Below, one piece after another: positions 43,244-50,552 of a stretch of 50,552 bases of DNA. The notes beneath the pieces are model-generated. The model was not told the origin of the DNA and searched no databases. It worked only from the letters and a program-made list of their open reading frames with translations. Position 1 is the first letter of the stretch; every line of letters begins with the position of its first letter. The stretch is from Candidatus Eiseniibacteriota bacterium (GTDB taxonomy: Bacteria; Eisenbacteria; RBG-16-71-46; SZUA-252). The stretch lies in assembly GCA_003235575.1 (NCBI GenBank), contig QJVW01000051.1, forward strand, positions 1-50,552, read 5' to 3'. The position numbers and the translations under genes are program-made.

Positions 43244-43947
43244 TGGGCGCGAGGGTGAGCATGCTTGGCGTTCTGGTCGTCGGTTTGGCGTGGGGGGCCG
43301 CCTCGTCGCCCCGGACCGTCGCGGCGGCGCCGACGGCGCCGACGCACGTCGCGGTCTTCGATTCCATCGCCGGCCGCGTGGCCGATCAGTTGGTGCCGCC
43401 GGGATCCATCCCGCCGGGCCGGACGCTCGATTTGAAGATTCCGCTTCCCGGCGACACGCTGTCGCTTCTGGAGCAGCGGCTCCTGCAGCGGCTGAAGGAC
43501 CGCGGCGTCACGGTGCGGCTGTCTCGATCCGAGGATGCCGCCGCGATCGATCCGATCACCGGGGAGCCCGCGATGGGCGCGCCGGCCCCCGACGGCGGTC
43601 CGGCGCCGCTCCACCTGGAGGCGCGCATCGAGTCGCGAAGCATCGTGTACCTGCGCCGGGTGGGCCGGTTCCCCTTCGGAACGAAGGGCATCGAACGCCT
43701 CGTGACGCTCCAGGCGCAGTCGCGACTCGTGGATGGAGCGTCCGGGGAGGTCGTCTGGGCGCACACGGGGTCCGGTCGCGCGCTGGACATGGTGCCGTCC
43801 CGCGACGTGGAGGCCGTCGCCTCCTCCGGGTTCGGCATGTTCCGTCCCGGCGTGCCGCCGCGCCGGGGGCTCCGGTTCCTGGAGCCGGTGATCGTGGCGG
43901 GCGTCGTGATAGGGTTGGTCGTTCTTTTCTATTCGAACAGGACCTGA
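43243..43947 (+). CDS. exported, C-terminally membrane-anchored protein of unknown function
   Basis: The 234-residue product has a signal or anchor at residues 1-30, a compact alpha/beta region (LLEQRLLQRLKDRGVTVRL; LHLEARIESRSIVYLRR; TLQAQSRLVDGASGEVVWAH) and a final membrane segment (LEPVIVAGVVIGLVVLFYSN). The middle reads like the small domains that assemble on outer-membrane lipoproteins of CsgG/LpoB type, but I cannot support a family. ATG 43243 follows GGGGAGG and shares one base with the rimO stop. It begins a sub-cluster of envelope-type genes (this gene, TPR protein, bamD). Confidence 0.65.
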   Translation: MGARVSMLGVLVVGLAWGAASSPRTVAAAPTAPTHVAVFDSIAGRVADQLVPPGSIPPGRTLDLKIPLPGDTLSLLEQRLLQRLKDRGVTVRLSRSEDAAAIDPITGEPAMGAPAPDGGPAPLHLEARIESRSIVYLRRVGRFPFGTKGIERLVTLQAQSRLVDGASGEVVWAHTGSGRALDMVPSRDVEAVASSGFGMFRPGVPPRRGLRFLEPVIVAGVVIGLVVLFYSNRT

Positions 43948-43984
43948 GGGAAGCACGATCCTCGGGGCTTCAAGGAGGGGTTCG

Positions 43985-44725
43985 ATGGCGACGGGAATGA
44001 CGCTCGCGGCGCGCCAGCGGTGGGTGCTCGGCCGGGACGCATTCGATCGGGGTCGGTACGACGAGGCGATCGAGGAATTGGAGAAGGCGATCGAGCTCGC
44101 CCCCGACTTTCCGGACCTGCACAACCTGTTGGGGTTGGCGCTCGGCCTCACCGGTGATCGGGAGCGGGCGGCCGCGGCCTTTCAGCGCGCGCTCCAGCTG
44201 AATCCGCGCTACGTCGAGGCGCGGATGAACCTCGCGATCGTGTACAACGAATTGGGTCGGTATGACGAGGCGCTTCAGGAATTCCGAGCGGAGCAGCCTC
44301 GCGACCCGGATCACGGAAACCTCTCGCCCGACGTCCGATCCTATCTGGCCGAGTCGCACGGCTTGCTCGGCGACACGTATCGGAACCTGGGCCTGCACGC
44401 CGATGCCGCCCAGGAGTACCGCAAGGCGCTGAAGGCCGCCCCCCAGTTCCTGGACATCAAGAACAAGCTGGCCTCCGCGCTGGGGGAGATGGGCCTTCAT
44501 GAAGACGCGGAAGCCGAACTGGAATCGACCCTCAAACAGAATCCGCGGTACGTCGACGCGCGTGTGACGCTCGGCATCGTGTACTACCGCGCCGGCCGGC
44601 GGCATCGTGCCCGGGAGGAGTGGGAAGAGTGCCTGCGTCACCAACCGGATCACGTTCGCGCGAAGGCGTATCTGGAACTCCTCGACCGCGAATCGGAGAC
44701 CGCGGAGGATCCGCGTCCGCGATGA
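43985..44725 (+). CDS. tetratricopeptide-repeat protein
   Basis: The 246-residue protein consists of about six TPR units, for example GRDAFDRGRYDEAIEELEKA, AFQRALQLNPRYVEARMNLA and EYRKALKAAPQFLDI. No signal peptide is visible, so it is probably cytoplasmic. TPR folds hold partner proteins; no partner can be named. AAGGAGGGG precedes the ATG, one of the strongest ribosome sites here, after a 37-base gap. The stop overlaps bamD. Similar TPR genes sit before bamD in several diderm groups, so a link to envelope assembly is possible. Confidence 0.85.
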   Translation: MATGMTLAARQRWVLGRDAFDRGRYDEAIEELEKAIELAPDFPDLHNLLGLALGLTGDRERAAAAFQRALQLNPRYVEARMNLAIVYNELGRYDEALQEFRAEQPRDPDHGNLSPDVRSYLAESHGLLGDTYRNLGLHADAAQEYRKALKAAPQFLDIKNKLASALGEMGLHEDAEAELESTLKQNPRYVDARVTLGIVYYRAGRRHRAREEWEECLRHQPDHVRAKAYLELLDRESETAEDPRPR

Positions 44726-45483
44726 GGAGCGCGCGGGGATTCGTAGCGGCGACTGCCCTGTTGTTGCTGGTGGGCTGCGGGGGGACGATCGGGGAGCAAA
44801 CCGGCGGGGTCGCGGACTTCGAGCGGGGCAAGCGTCTCTATGACGAAGGTCGCTGGGTCGACGCCATCCTCGACTTGAAAGCGTTCGTCGAAGCGTACCC
44901 GGGAACGGAGCGGACCGACGACGCCCTCTTCTACCTGGGCAACGCCTACTTCCAAACCAAGGACTACGCGCTGGCGTCGGGGCAGTTCGACCGGCTCCTG
45001 CGCGACTTCCCGGGCACGCTGTTCGAATCGGACGCGCGATTCCTGCTCGCCCGCTGCGACGACCTGCAATCGCACAGCGCCCTCCTGGACCAGACGGAGA
45101 CCGAGCGCAGCATCGGGCGGTATCGCGTATTCCTCGAGCTCTACCCGGATCACCCGCGTGCCGCCGAGGCGCGCGAGCGCGTCAGGGCGCTGACGAACCG
45201 GCTGGCGGAGAAACGCTTCAAGAACGGCAGGCTCTACGTCCGGCTCCACGAGTACCGTGCGGCGGAGATCTACCTACGATCCGTGCTGACGGACTACCCG
45301 GATTCGCCGTGGGCCACGGAGGCCGCGCTGCTCCTCGTCGACGTGCTCACCAAGCAGGGGAAGCGTGACGGGGCGCTGGAGGTTCTGAAGTCCGTCCCTC
45401 CCGCCGACGGCGTCGAGGAGGACACCCGCCAGAAACTGGAGGAGCGCCGCCGCGAGTTGGAGGGAGGCAGCGCATCGCGGTGA
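44722..45483 (+). CDS. bamD: outer membrane protein assembly factor BamD (lipoprotein)
   Basis: The 253-residue product has a lipoprotein signal with the lipobox LLVGC (Cys19) and five TPR-like repeats: FERGKRLYDEGRWVDAILDL, DDALFYLGNAYFQTKDYALA and RYRVFLELYPDHPRA. This is the BamD/YfiO pattern, with a spacing of about 37 residues. BamD works under BamA to insert beta-barrel proteins into the outer membrane. ATG 44722 overlaps the TPR gene stop. A paralogous tol-pal TPR protein (YbgF/CpoB) is the main alternative, but the lipobox argues against it. Confidence 0.88.
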   Translation: MRSARGFVAATALLLLVGCGGTIGEQTGGVADFERGKRLYDEGRWVDAILDLKAFVEAYPGTERTDDALFYLGNAYFQTKDYALASGQFDRLLRDFPGTLFESDARFLLARCDDLQSHSALLDQTETERSIGRYRVFLELYPDHPRAAEARERVRALTNRLAEKRFKNGRLYVRLHEYRAAEIYLRSVLTDYPDSPWATEAALLLVDVLTKQGKRDGALEVLKSVPPADGVEEDTRQKLEERRRELEGGSASR

Positions 45484-46067
45484 GGCGTCTCGGAATCTAC
45501 GGCGGCACGTTCGATCCGGTCCACGTGGGACACCTGATCATGGCGCAGGAGGCCGTCGCGCGCCTTCGCCTGGATCGACTCCTGTTTCTGCCGACGGGCC
45601 GGCCCGCGCACAAGCGTTCCCGGCACATCACGCCCGCCAACCATCGCGTGGCGATGCTACGTCTGGCGCTGCGGGGAAACCCGCGTTTCGGAATCTCCCG
45701 TCTCGAGGCGGATCGCGACGCCGTCGCCTTCACCGCGGTCACGCTGGAGCACCTCGCACGGACCGAAAAGGCGGAGCTCTACTTCCTGATGGGCCAGGAC
45801 AGCCTGGAGGAGTTCCGGACATGGCGGGATCCCGACCGCATCCTGTCGCTCGCGCGGCTGGTCGTCGCGCCACGCGGTGACGGGATGCTGGGCAGTCTGG
45901 ACCCCGCGACGCGCCGGCGCGTCATCTTTTTGAAGCCTCCGCGCATCGACATCGCGGCATCGGAAATCCGTCGCCGTCTCCGCCGTGGGAGCACCGTGCG
46001 ATACTGGGTTCCCGACGCCGTCCTCGCCTACATTCGCCGTCATGGCCTCTACCGATCACCCCGATAG
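45480..46067 (+). CDS. nadD: nicotinate-nucleotide adenylyltransferase
   Basis: The 195-residue enzyme has the nucleotidyltransferase start GIYGGTFDPVHVGHLIMAQE with the HxGH motif, LYFLMGQDSLEEF in the middle, and the C-terminal DIAASEIRRRLRRG (ISxTxxR-like) motif. It adenylates nicotinate mononucleotide in NAD synthesis. GTG 45480 lies in the bamD stop; the last 26 bases overlap polA in another frame. Confidence 0.95.
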   Translation: MRRLGIYGGTFDPVHVGHLIMAQEAVARLRLDRLLFLPTGRPAHKRSRHITPANHRVAMLRLALRGNPRFGISRLEADRDAVAFTAVTLEHLARTEKAELYFLMGQDSLEEFRTWRDPDRILSLARLVVAPRGDGMLGSLDPATRRRVIFLKPPRIDIAASEIRRRLRRGSTVRYWVPDAVLAYIRRHGLYRSPR

Positions 46068-48828
46068 CGGCGCGTCGCTGCTCCTCGTCGACGGTTCCGC
46101 GCTTCTCTATCGGGCGCACTTCGCCTTCATCCGGAATCCGCTTCGCGCCGCCAGCGGCGAGGTGACCAGCGCGACGTTCGGCGTCCTGCAGACGCTGCTT
46201 CCCGTGTTGGACCAGCGGCGTCCCGACCGCGTCGCGATCGTCTTCGACACGTCGGCCCCGACGTTTCGTCACCGCGCGTATCCCGACTACAAGGCGCACC
46301 GCCCGCCGATGCCCGACGATCTGGCCGGGCAGATTCCGCGCGTTCGGGAGGTCATGCGGCTTCTGGGCCTGCCCCTCGTGGAGCAGGAGGGTGTGGAGGC
46401 GGACGACTTGATCGGAGCCCTGGCGCGGGAAGCCGAGCGCGACGGCGCCACCGTTTGGATCCATACGGGGGACAAGGATTTCTATCAACTCGTCTCCGAT
46501 CATGTGCTGCTGCTCTCACCGAGGGGCCGCGGCGCGGAGCTGGTCACGGTGGACCGCGCGGGCGTGCGGGAGCGCTACGGCGTGGCGCCGGAGGAGATGA
46601 TCGACCTTCTTGCGCTCATGGGCGACGCCTCGGACAACGTTCCCGGCGTGCCCGGGGTCGGCGAGAAGACGGCCGCCAAGCTGATCCAGACGTTCCATAC
46701 GATGGATCGTCTCTACGCCTCGCTCGATTCCGTCGAGCGGGCGTCGCTACGGGAAAAGCTGCGCGCGAACGAGGATCGCGCGCGCCTGAGCCGCACGTTG
46801 GTCACGATTCGCACGGATTTGCCGCTCGACCGGCACTGGTGGGAGCTGCGCCGGGAGCCGGTCGATTACCCCCGCCTGTTGCAGGTCCTCCAGGACCTCG
46901 AACTCCGAGCGCACCACAAGCGCTTCGCCATCGCGGCGGCGGAGCAAGCGGCGGCGGCCGATCCGAAGGAGCCGATCGGAGATCTCTTTCCGGCGACGGT
47001 CGCGCCGGCGGCGGAGCGTCCGCCGCTCGGTCGCTACACGATCGTCCGCGACGCGAAGGCGCTGGCGGCGTTCGCGTCCGCGCTGTCGAAGGCATCCGGC
47101 CCCGTCGCCTTCGACACCGAAACGACAGGACTCGATCCGCAGCAGGCGGAGCTGGTCGGCATCGGCATGGCGCTCGCCGAAGGCGAGGCGTACTACCTGC
47201 CCCTGGGACACGCCGCGGGACCGAATCTCGACGCCGAGGCCGTGCGGGCGGTGCTGCGGCCGTTCTTCGACGATGCGCGGGCGCGCCGCGTCGCCCAGAA
47301 CGCCAAGTACGACTGGTTGGTCCTGGAGCGCTTCGGGGTGCCGGTCCGCGACATCGCGGGCGACACGCTGGTGGCGGCCTATCTGGTGGATCCCGATCGA
47401 CCCAAGAACCTCGATGCGCTGGCAGCATCCCGCCTCGGGATCGAGAAGATCTCCACGGAGTCGCTGATCGGTCCGCGGGGACGGAGCCAGAAGACGATGG
47501 CGCAGCTTCCCGTGGAGCAGGTGGGGGTGTACTGCTGCGAGGATGCCGACGTCGTGCTGCGGCTCCTTCCCATCCTCGAGGGAGAGGTGGAGAAGGCGCA
47601 GGCGGGAGCGCTGTACCGGGACGTGGAAGTCCCGCTGGTCGGTGTCTTGGCCCGGATGGAGCGGGCGGGCATGAAAGTCGATACGGCCGTCCTGGAGGAG
47701 TTGTCGATCTCCCTGGGCGAGACGATGGCGCAGGCGGAACAGGCGATCCAGGAATCGGCCGGGGTCCCCTTCAACGTGAAGTCGCCGCGCCAGGTGGCGG
47801 AGGTTCTGTTCGGAAGGCTGAAGCTGCCGAAGGGCAAGCGAACGAAGGACGGGTACTCGACCGACGAGGAGGTGCTCGAATCGCTTGCGTCGCTCCATCC
47901 GCTTCCGCGCCTGCTCCTCGAGTACCGGCAGGCGCAAAAGCTCAAATCGGCGTACGTGGACGCGCTCCCGAAACTCGTCCATCCCGACACCGGGCGCGTG
48001 CACGCGACGTTCCACCAGACGATCGCGTCGACCGGACGCTTGAGCGCCAGCGACCCCTCGCTGCAGAACATTCCGATCCGTACGGAAGCGGGCCGCCAGA
48101 TCCGCCGCGCGTTCGTCGCCGAGGGCGAGCGCGGGTTGCTTGCGTCCTTCGACTATTCCCAGGTCGAGCTCCGGCTCCTGGCGCACGTTTCCCACGATCC
48201 GGTGCTGACCGAGGCGTTCCGCGTCGGCGCGGACGTTCATGCCGCGACGGCGGCCCGCCTCTTCGGGGTGCCCCTCGCGGAGGTCACGCCGGCGCAACGG
48301 GCGCAGGCGAAGACCGTCAATTTCGGGATCCTCTACGGAATGGGCGCCGCACGGCTCGCGCGCGAGCTATCGCTTTCACGTCCTCTGGCCGCCGCCTTCA
48401 TCGACGAGTACAAGAGGACCCACGCCGGTGTGGCCGCGACGATGGCCCAATTGCTGGCCGACGCCAGAGAGCGGGGATACTCGGAGACGATCCTCCGCCG
48501 CCGCCGTCCGCTTCCCGCGCTGCACGACACGCACGAAGGGCGCCGCGCCGAAGCCGAGCGCGCGGCCATCAACTCGCCGATCCAAGGCTCCGCAGCCGAC
48601 TTGGTCAAAGTGGCCATGGTGAAGATCGACGGCCTCCTCCGCGCGAAGGGATTCCGGTCGCGCCTCATTCTTCAAATCCACGACGAGCTCCTGTTCGAGT
48701 CCGACGAGGAGGAGATCGACGCGCTGGCCGCGCTCGCCACCGATGTGATGGAGCATGCCCTTCCGCTCCGTGTTCCGCTCGTCGTCCACCAGGGCCGGGG
48801 AAAGTCCTGGGCGGACGCCCACGCCTAG
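46042..48828 (+). CDS. polA: DNA polymerase I with intact proofreading domain
   Basis: The 928-residue protein has three domains in order: a 5'-3' flap nuclease (LLLVDGSALLYRAHFAF; VEADDLIGALA), a 3'-5' exonuclease with Asp358 and Glu360 in FDTETTGLDP, NAKYD and the YCCEDAD third motif, and a family A polymerase with motif A FDYSQVELR (Asp704), the O-helix RAQAKTVNFGILYGMG and motif C IHDELLFE (Asp881). All acidic residues for proofreading are kept, unlike in some bacterial PolA proteins. It fills gaps and removes RNA primers. ATG 46042 lies within nadD; it is the last gene of the long run. Confidence 0.97.
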   Translation: MASTDHPDSGASLLLVDGSALLYRAHFAFIRNPLRAASGEVTSATFGVLQTLLPVLDQRRPDRVAIVFDTSAPTFRHRAYPDYKAHRPPMPDDLAGQIPRVREVMRLLGLPLVEQEGVEADDLIGALAREAERDGATVWIHTGDKDFYQLVSDHVLLLSPRGRGAELVTVDRAGVRERYGVAPEEMIDLLALMGDASDNVPGVPGVGEKTAAKLIQTFHTMDRLYASLDSVERASLREKLRANEDRARLSRTLVTIRTDLPLDRHWWELRREPVDYPRLLQVLQDLELRAHHKRFAIAAAEQAAAADPKEPIGDLFPATVAPAAERPPLGRYTIVRDAKALAAFASALSKASGPVAFDTETTGLDPQQAELVGIGMALAEGEAYYLPLGHAAGPNLDAEAVRAVLRPFFDDARARRVAQNAKYDWLVLERFGVPVRDIAGDTLVAAYLVDPDRPKNLDALAASRLGIEKISTESLIGPRGRSQKTMAQLPVEQVGVYCCEDADVVLRLLPILEGEVEKAQAGALYRDVEVPLVGVLARMERAGMKVDTAVLEELSISLGETMAQAEQAIQESAGVPFNVKSPRQVAEVLFGRLKLPKGKRTKDGYSTDEEVLESLASLHPLPRLLLEYRQAQKLKSAYVDALPKLVHPDTGRVHATFHQTIASTGRLSASDPSLQNIPIRTEAGRQIRRAFVAEGERGLLASFDYSQVELRLLAHVSHDPVLTEAFRVGADVHAATAARLFGVPLAEVTPAQRAQAKTVNFGILYGMGAARLARELSLSRPLAAAFIDEYKRTHAGVAATMAQLLADARERGYSETILRRRRPLPALHDTHEGRRAEAERAAINSPIQGSAADLVKVAMVKIDGLLRAKGFRSRLILQIHDELLFESDEEEIDALAALATDVMEHALPLRVPLVVHQGRGKSWADAHA

Positions 48829-48860
48829 TCCCTCGCCGGTCATGAAACCTCGCCGCGGCC

Positions 48861-48889
48861 TTGACGCGCCGCGTGGCGAACCCTAGGGT
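48861..48889 (+). promoter_or_regulatory. coaE promoter, placed for a leaderless transcript
   Basis: TTGACG (48861-48866), a 17-base spacer and TAGGGT (48884-48889), with no extended -10 TG. It lies in the 67-base gap after polA, the widest gap in the second gene block. The coaE GTG is only six bases after the -10, where transcription should start. A short inverted repeat (CGCGGC/GCCGCG, 48854-48873) overlaps the -35. Confidence 0.75.
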
Positions 48890-48895
48890 GCGGGG

Positions 48896-49483
48896 GTGCC
48901 GCACATCGGGGTTTTCGGGCTCATGGCCTCCGGCAAGTCGACGGTGTCACGCTGGTTCCGCGATTGGGGGGCCGCGCTCGTCGAGGGGGATGCGCTCGGG
49001 TGGGAGGTTCTTCGCGAGCCGGATGTGACGCGGCGGCTGGTGGAGGTGTTCGGCCCCGGCCTCCTCGACGCCACCGGGGCGGTCGATCGCGGCCGGCTGG
49101 GGAGGCGCGTGTTTCTCGACGAAGGAGCGATGCGGCACCTGAATGATATCGTGCAACCGGCGCTCCTACAGCGCGTTCGGGAGGCCATGGCGGAATCCAC
49201 GGCAACCACGACCGTACTGGACGCCGCGATGCTGACGACGTGGGGACTGGATCGCGAGTTGGACGGCGTCCTGGAGATCCGGTCGTCGGAAGCGGCGCGC
49301 GCCGAGCGGTTGATGAGCGCCCGCGGATTTTCGCGGGACGAGGCGCTGGAGCGCATCCGTGGCCAGCGGCTTCCGGCGGTATCGCGCGCGAAGCGGCACT
49401 GGGTGCTGGAAAACAACGACGATCTGACCGCGTTGCGCCGCGGCGCGGAGGCGGTTTGGAACGAAATCAGCGCCTTGCCCTGA
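48896..49483 (+). CDS. coaE: dephospho-CoA kinase
   Basis: The 195-residue P-loop kinase opens IGVFGLMASGKSTVSRWF, and continues with a DRGRLGRRVF segment and LNDIVQPALL, the CoaE order. It phosphorylates dephospho-CoA in the last step of CoA synthesis. Two family features are altered: the usual DAD after strand 2 is VEGDALG, and the usual HP of LNxIxHP is QP. Fold and length still fit CoaE. The start is fixed at GTG 48896, because an in-frame TAG at 48884 lies within the -10 box. There is no ribosome site, which suggests leaderless translation. Confidence 0.85.
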   Translation: MPHIGVFGLMASGKSTVSRWFRDWGAALVEGDALGWEVLREPDVTRRLVEVFGPGLLDATGAVDRGRLGRRVFLDEGAMRHLNDIVQPALLQRVREAMAESTATTTVLDAAMLTTWGLDRELDGVLEIRSSEAARAERLMSARGFSRDEALERIRGQRLPAVSRAKRHWVLENNDDLTALRRGAEAVWNEISALP

Positions 49484-49516
49484 CGGGCGGGGCCGCGTGA
49501 CCGCAAGGAGGCAGCG

Positions 49517-50552
49517 ATGGATTTAGCGGAGGCCCAGAAGCAACTCGAGGAGGGACGCCAGATACTGGCACAACTCCGGAGTTTTCTTTGACGTACCGGG
49601 CCGAGAAGTGCGCGCCGCGGCGCTGGAGGAGCAGATGGCCGCGCCGGGATTTTGGGACGACCCGGCGGCCGCGCAATCCCTCCTGGTCGAGCTGAAGAGC
49701 GTCAAGCGGACGCTCGACGCCTTTCGCGACCTCGAGCGGGAGGTTTCCGATACGCAGGGAATCGCCGCACTCCTCGAGGCCGAGCCGGATGAGTCCATGG
49801 CCCGGGAACTGGAGGAGCAGGCTGCTCGCCTCCTGCCGCGCATCCAGCAACTGGAGCTCCAAAGTCTGCTCAGCGAGCCGAGCGACGCCCACGGCGCGAT
49901 CATCACCATTCATCCGGGCGCGGGCGGTACGGAATCCCAGGATTGGGCGCAGATGCTCTACCGCATGTATGTTCGTTACGCCGAGCGGAACGGCTACCAG
50001 GTGGGTATCCTCGATCTGCAGCCGGGTGACGAGGCCGGCGTCAAGGACGCCACGATCCAGATCGACGGGGACAACGCCTACGGGTTCTTGAAATCCGAAC
50101 ACGGCATTCACCGGCTCGTTCGCATTTCGCCGTTCGACGCGCAGAAGCGTCGCCATACGTCGTTCGCGTCGGTATTCGTCTATCCCCAGGTGGGGGAGGA
50201 CGCCCCGATCGACGTGAAGGACGCCGACATTCGCATCGACACGTACCGCGCCGGGGGCGCCGGTGGGCAGCACGTGAACAAGACCGAGTCGGCGGTGCGG
50301 ATCACGCACCTCCCGAGCGGTCTGGTCGTTCAGTGCCAGAATGAACGCTCGCAGCACCGGAATCGCGACGCCGCCATGAAGGTTCTGATGGCGCGGCTCT
50401 ATGCCCTGCGCCTGGAGGAGGATCGGGCGAAGCGGGACGCGATCGGGGGAGGCAAGAAGGACATATCCTGGGGGAACCAGATTCGCTCGTACGTCTTTCA
50501 GCCGTACACCCAGGTGAAGGACCATCGCACCGAGGTCGTCGTCACGGACGTG
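49517..50552 (+). CDS. prfB: peptide chain release factor 2 with programmed +1 frameshift, 3'-truncated by window
   Basis: ATG 49517 follows AAGGAGG and opens a 24-codon frame ending at TGA 49589-49591. Shifting one base forward at CTT-TGA-C continues the protein to the window end. The second frame has the RF2 features: [26 protein letters not shown], the SPF stop-recognition tripeptide in RISPFD, and the GGQ loop in [17 protein letters not shown]2 reads UGA and UAA; low RF2 lets the ribosome slip past its own UGA, so the protein regulates itself. The last about 25-30 residues are beyond the window. Confidence 0.96.
49578..49592 (+). promoter_or_regulatory. RF2 programmed +1 frameshift site
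   Basis: GGAG (49578-49581), four T bases, then CTTTGAC with the in-frame TGA at 49589-49591. This matches the known prfB arrangement of an internal Shine-Dalgarno-like element a few bases before CUU-UGA-C. In E. coli the spacing is three bases; here it is four and the element is shorter. Confidence 0.93.

Noticed and set aside
48854-48873. CGCGGC/GCCGCG inverted repeat after polA as a terminator
   Set aside because: A six-base stem with no T-run that overlaps the coaE -35 box; more likely chance in GC-rich DNA, or at most an operator.
1-50552. tRNA, rRNA, riboswitch, insertion sequence or prophage features
   Set aside because: No tRNA-like GTTCGAATC loop, inverted-repeat-bounded transposase, integrase or atypical-composition island was recognised by eye; small structured RNAs could still be missed without a covariance search.

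Overview
The window is an ordinary, densely packed piece of a bacterial chromosome: GC-rich, with almost every base coding, many GTG/TTG starts and stop/start overlaps of the ATGA/GTGA type. Genes for Kdo synthesis (kdsB, kdsA, kdsD), LPS export (lptC, lptB), outer-membrane assembly (bamD), lipoprotein maturation (lgt) and rod-shape peptidoglycan synthesis (mreBCD, mrdA, rodA) show a Gram-negative (diderm), probably rod-shaped cell. HPr kinase next to rpoN, a mannose-type PTS, and a B12/radical-SAM plus DUF2344 fusion ahead of rng-rplU-rpmA suggest a lineage outside the well-studied Proteobacteria. A Fibrobacteres-Chlorobi-Bacteroidetes-side candidate phylum such as Eisenbacteria, or a deltaproteobacterium-like group, is my best guess from gene order only. 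No mobile element, CRISPR array, tRNA or rRNA is seen.

Layout. 1-2060: the end of a PBP4-type D-Ala-D-Ala carboxypeptidase coupled to an LD-carboxypeptidase. 2068-5299: glutamate dehydrogenase (minus), a rhomboid-TPR fusion (plus) and a small exported protein (minus). 5400-19978: a 14-kb co-directional unit from an extended -10 promoter to a hairpin after mdh, in the order mreB-mreC-mreD-mrdA-rodA-lgt-aroE-comF-radical SAM-rng-rplU-rpmA-mdh, with an internal hairpin and promoter at the comF/radical-SAM junction. 20014-21518: two convergent integral membrane protein genes, a YdjM-like putative hydrolase and a CPBP-family protease. 21641-48828: a 27-kb run of 26 plus-strand genes, none separated by more than about 37 bases: kdsB-pyrG-kdsA-kdsD-lptC-lptB-rpoN-hpf-hprK-EIIA-EIIB-EIIC-EIID-HPr-ptsI-pgi/pmi-nucleotidyltransferase-metK-ahcY-ftsK-rimO-exported protein-TPR-bamD-nadD-polA. 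48861-50552: coaE with its own promoter, then prfB, cut by the window end and carrying the classic programmed +1 frameshift.

How the genes work together. The first unit joins cell elongation, translation-related functions (radical SAM protein, RNase E/G, L21, L27) and malate dehydrogenase. The second joins Kdo-lipid A precursor synthesis and export, sigma-54, ribosome hibernation, a complete phosphotransfer chain (EI, HPr, HPr kinase, EIIABCD-Man), hexose-phosphate and nucleotide-sugar enzymes, the S-adenosylmethionine cycle, chromosome segregation, S12 methylthiolation, outer-membrane biogenesis and DNA polymerase I.

I did not find a clearly new defence, mobile or biosynthetic system. The signals most worth a second look are two genes (kdsB, coaE) whose start codon lies at the expected transcription start, a set of four good extended -10 promoters, the comF open frame that runs through a hairpin and the next gene's promoter, the uncharacterised radical-SAM/B12/DUF2344 fusion, and the prfB frameshift.
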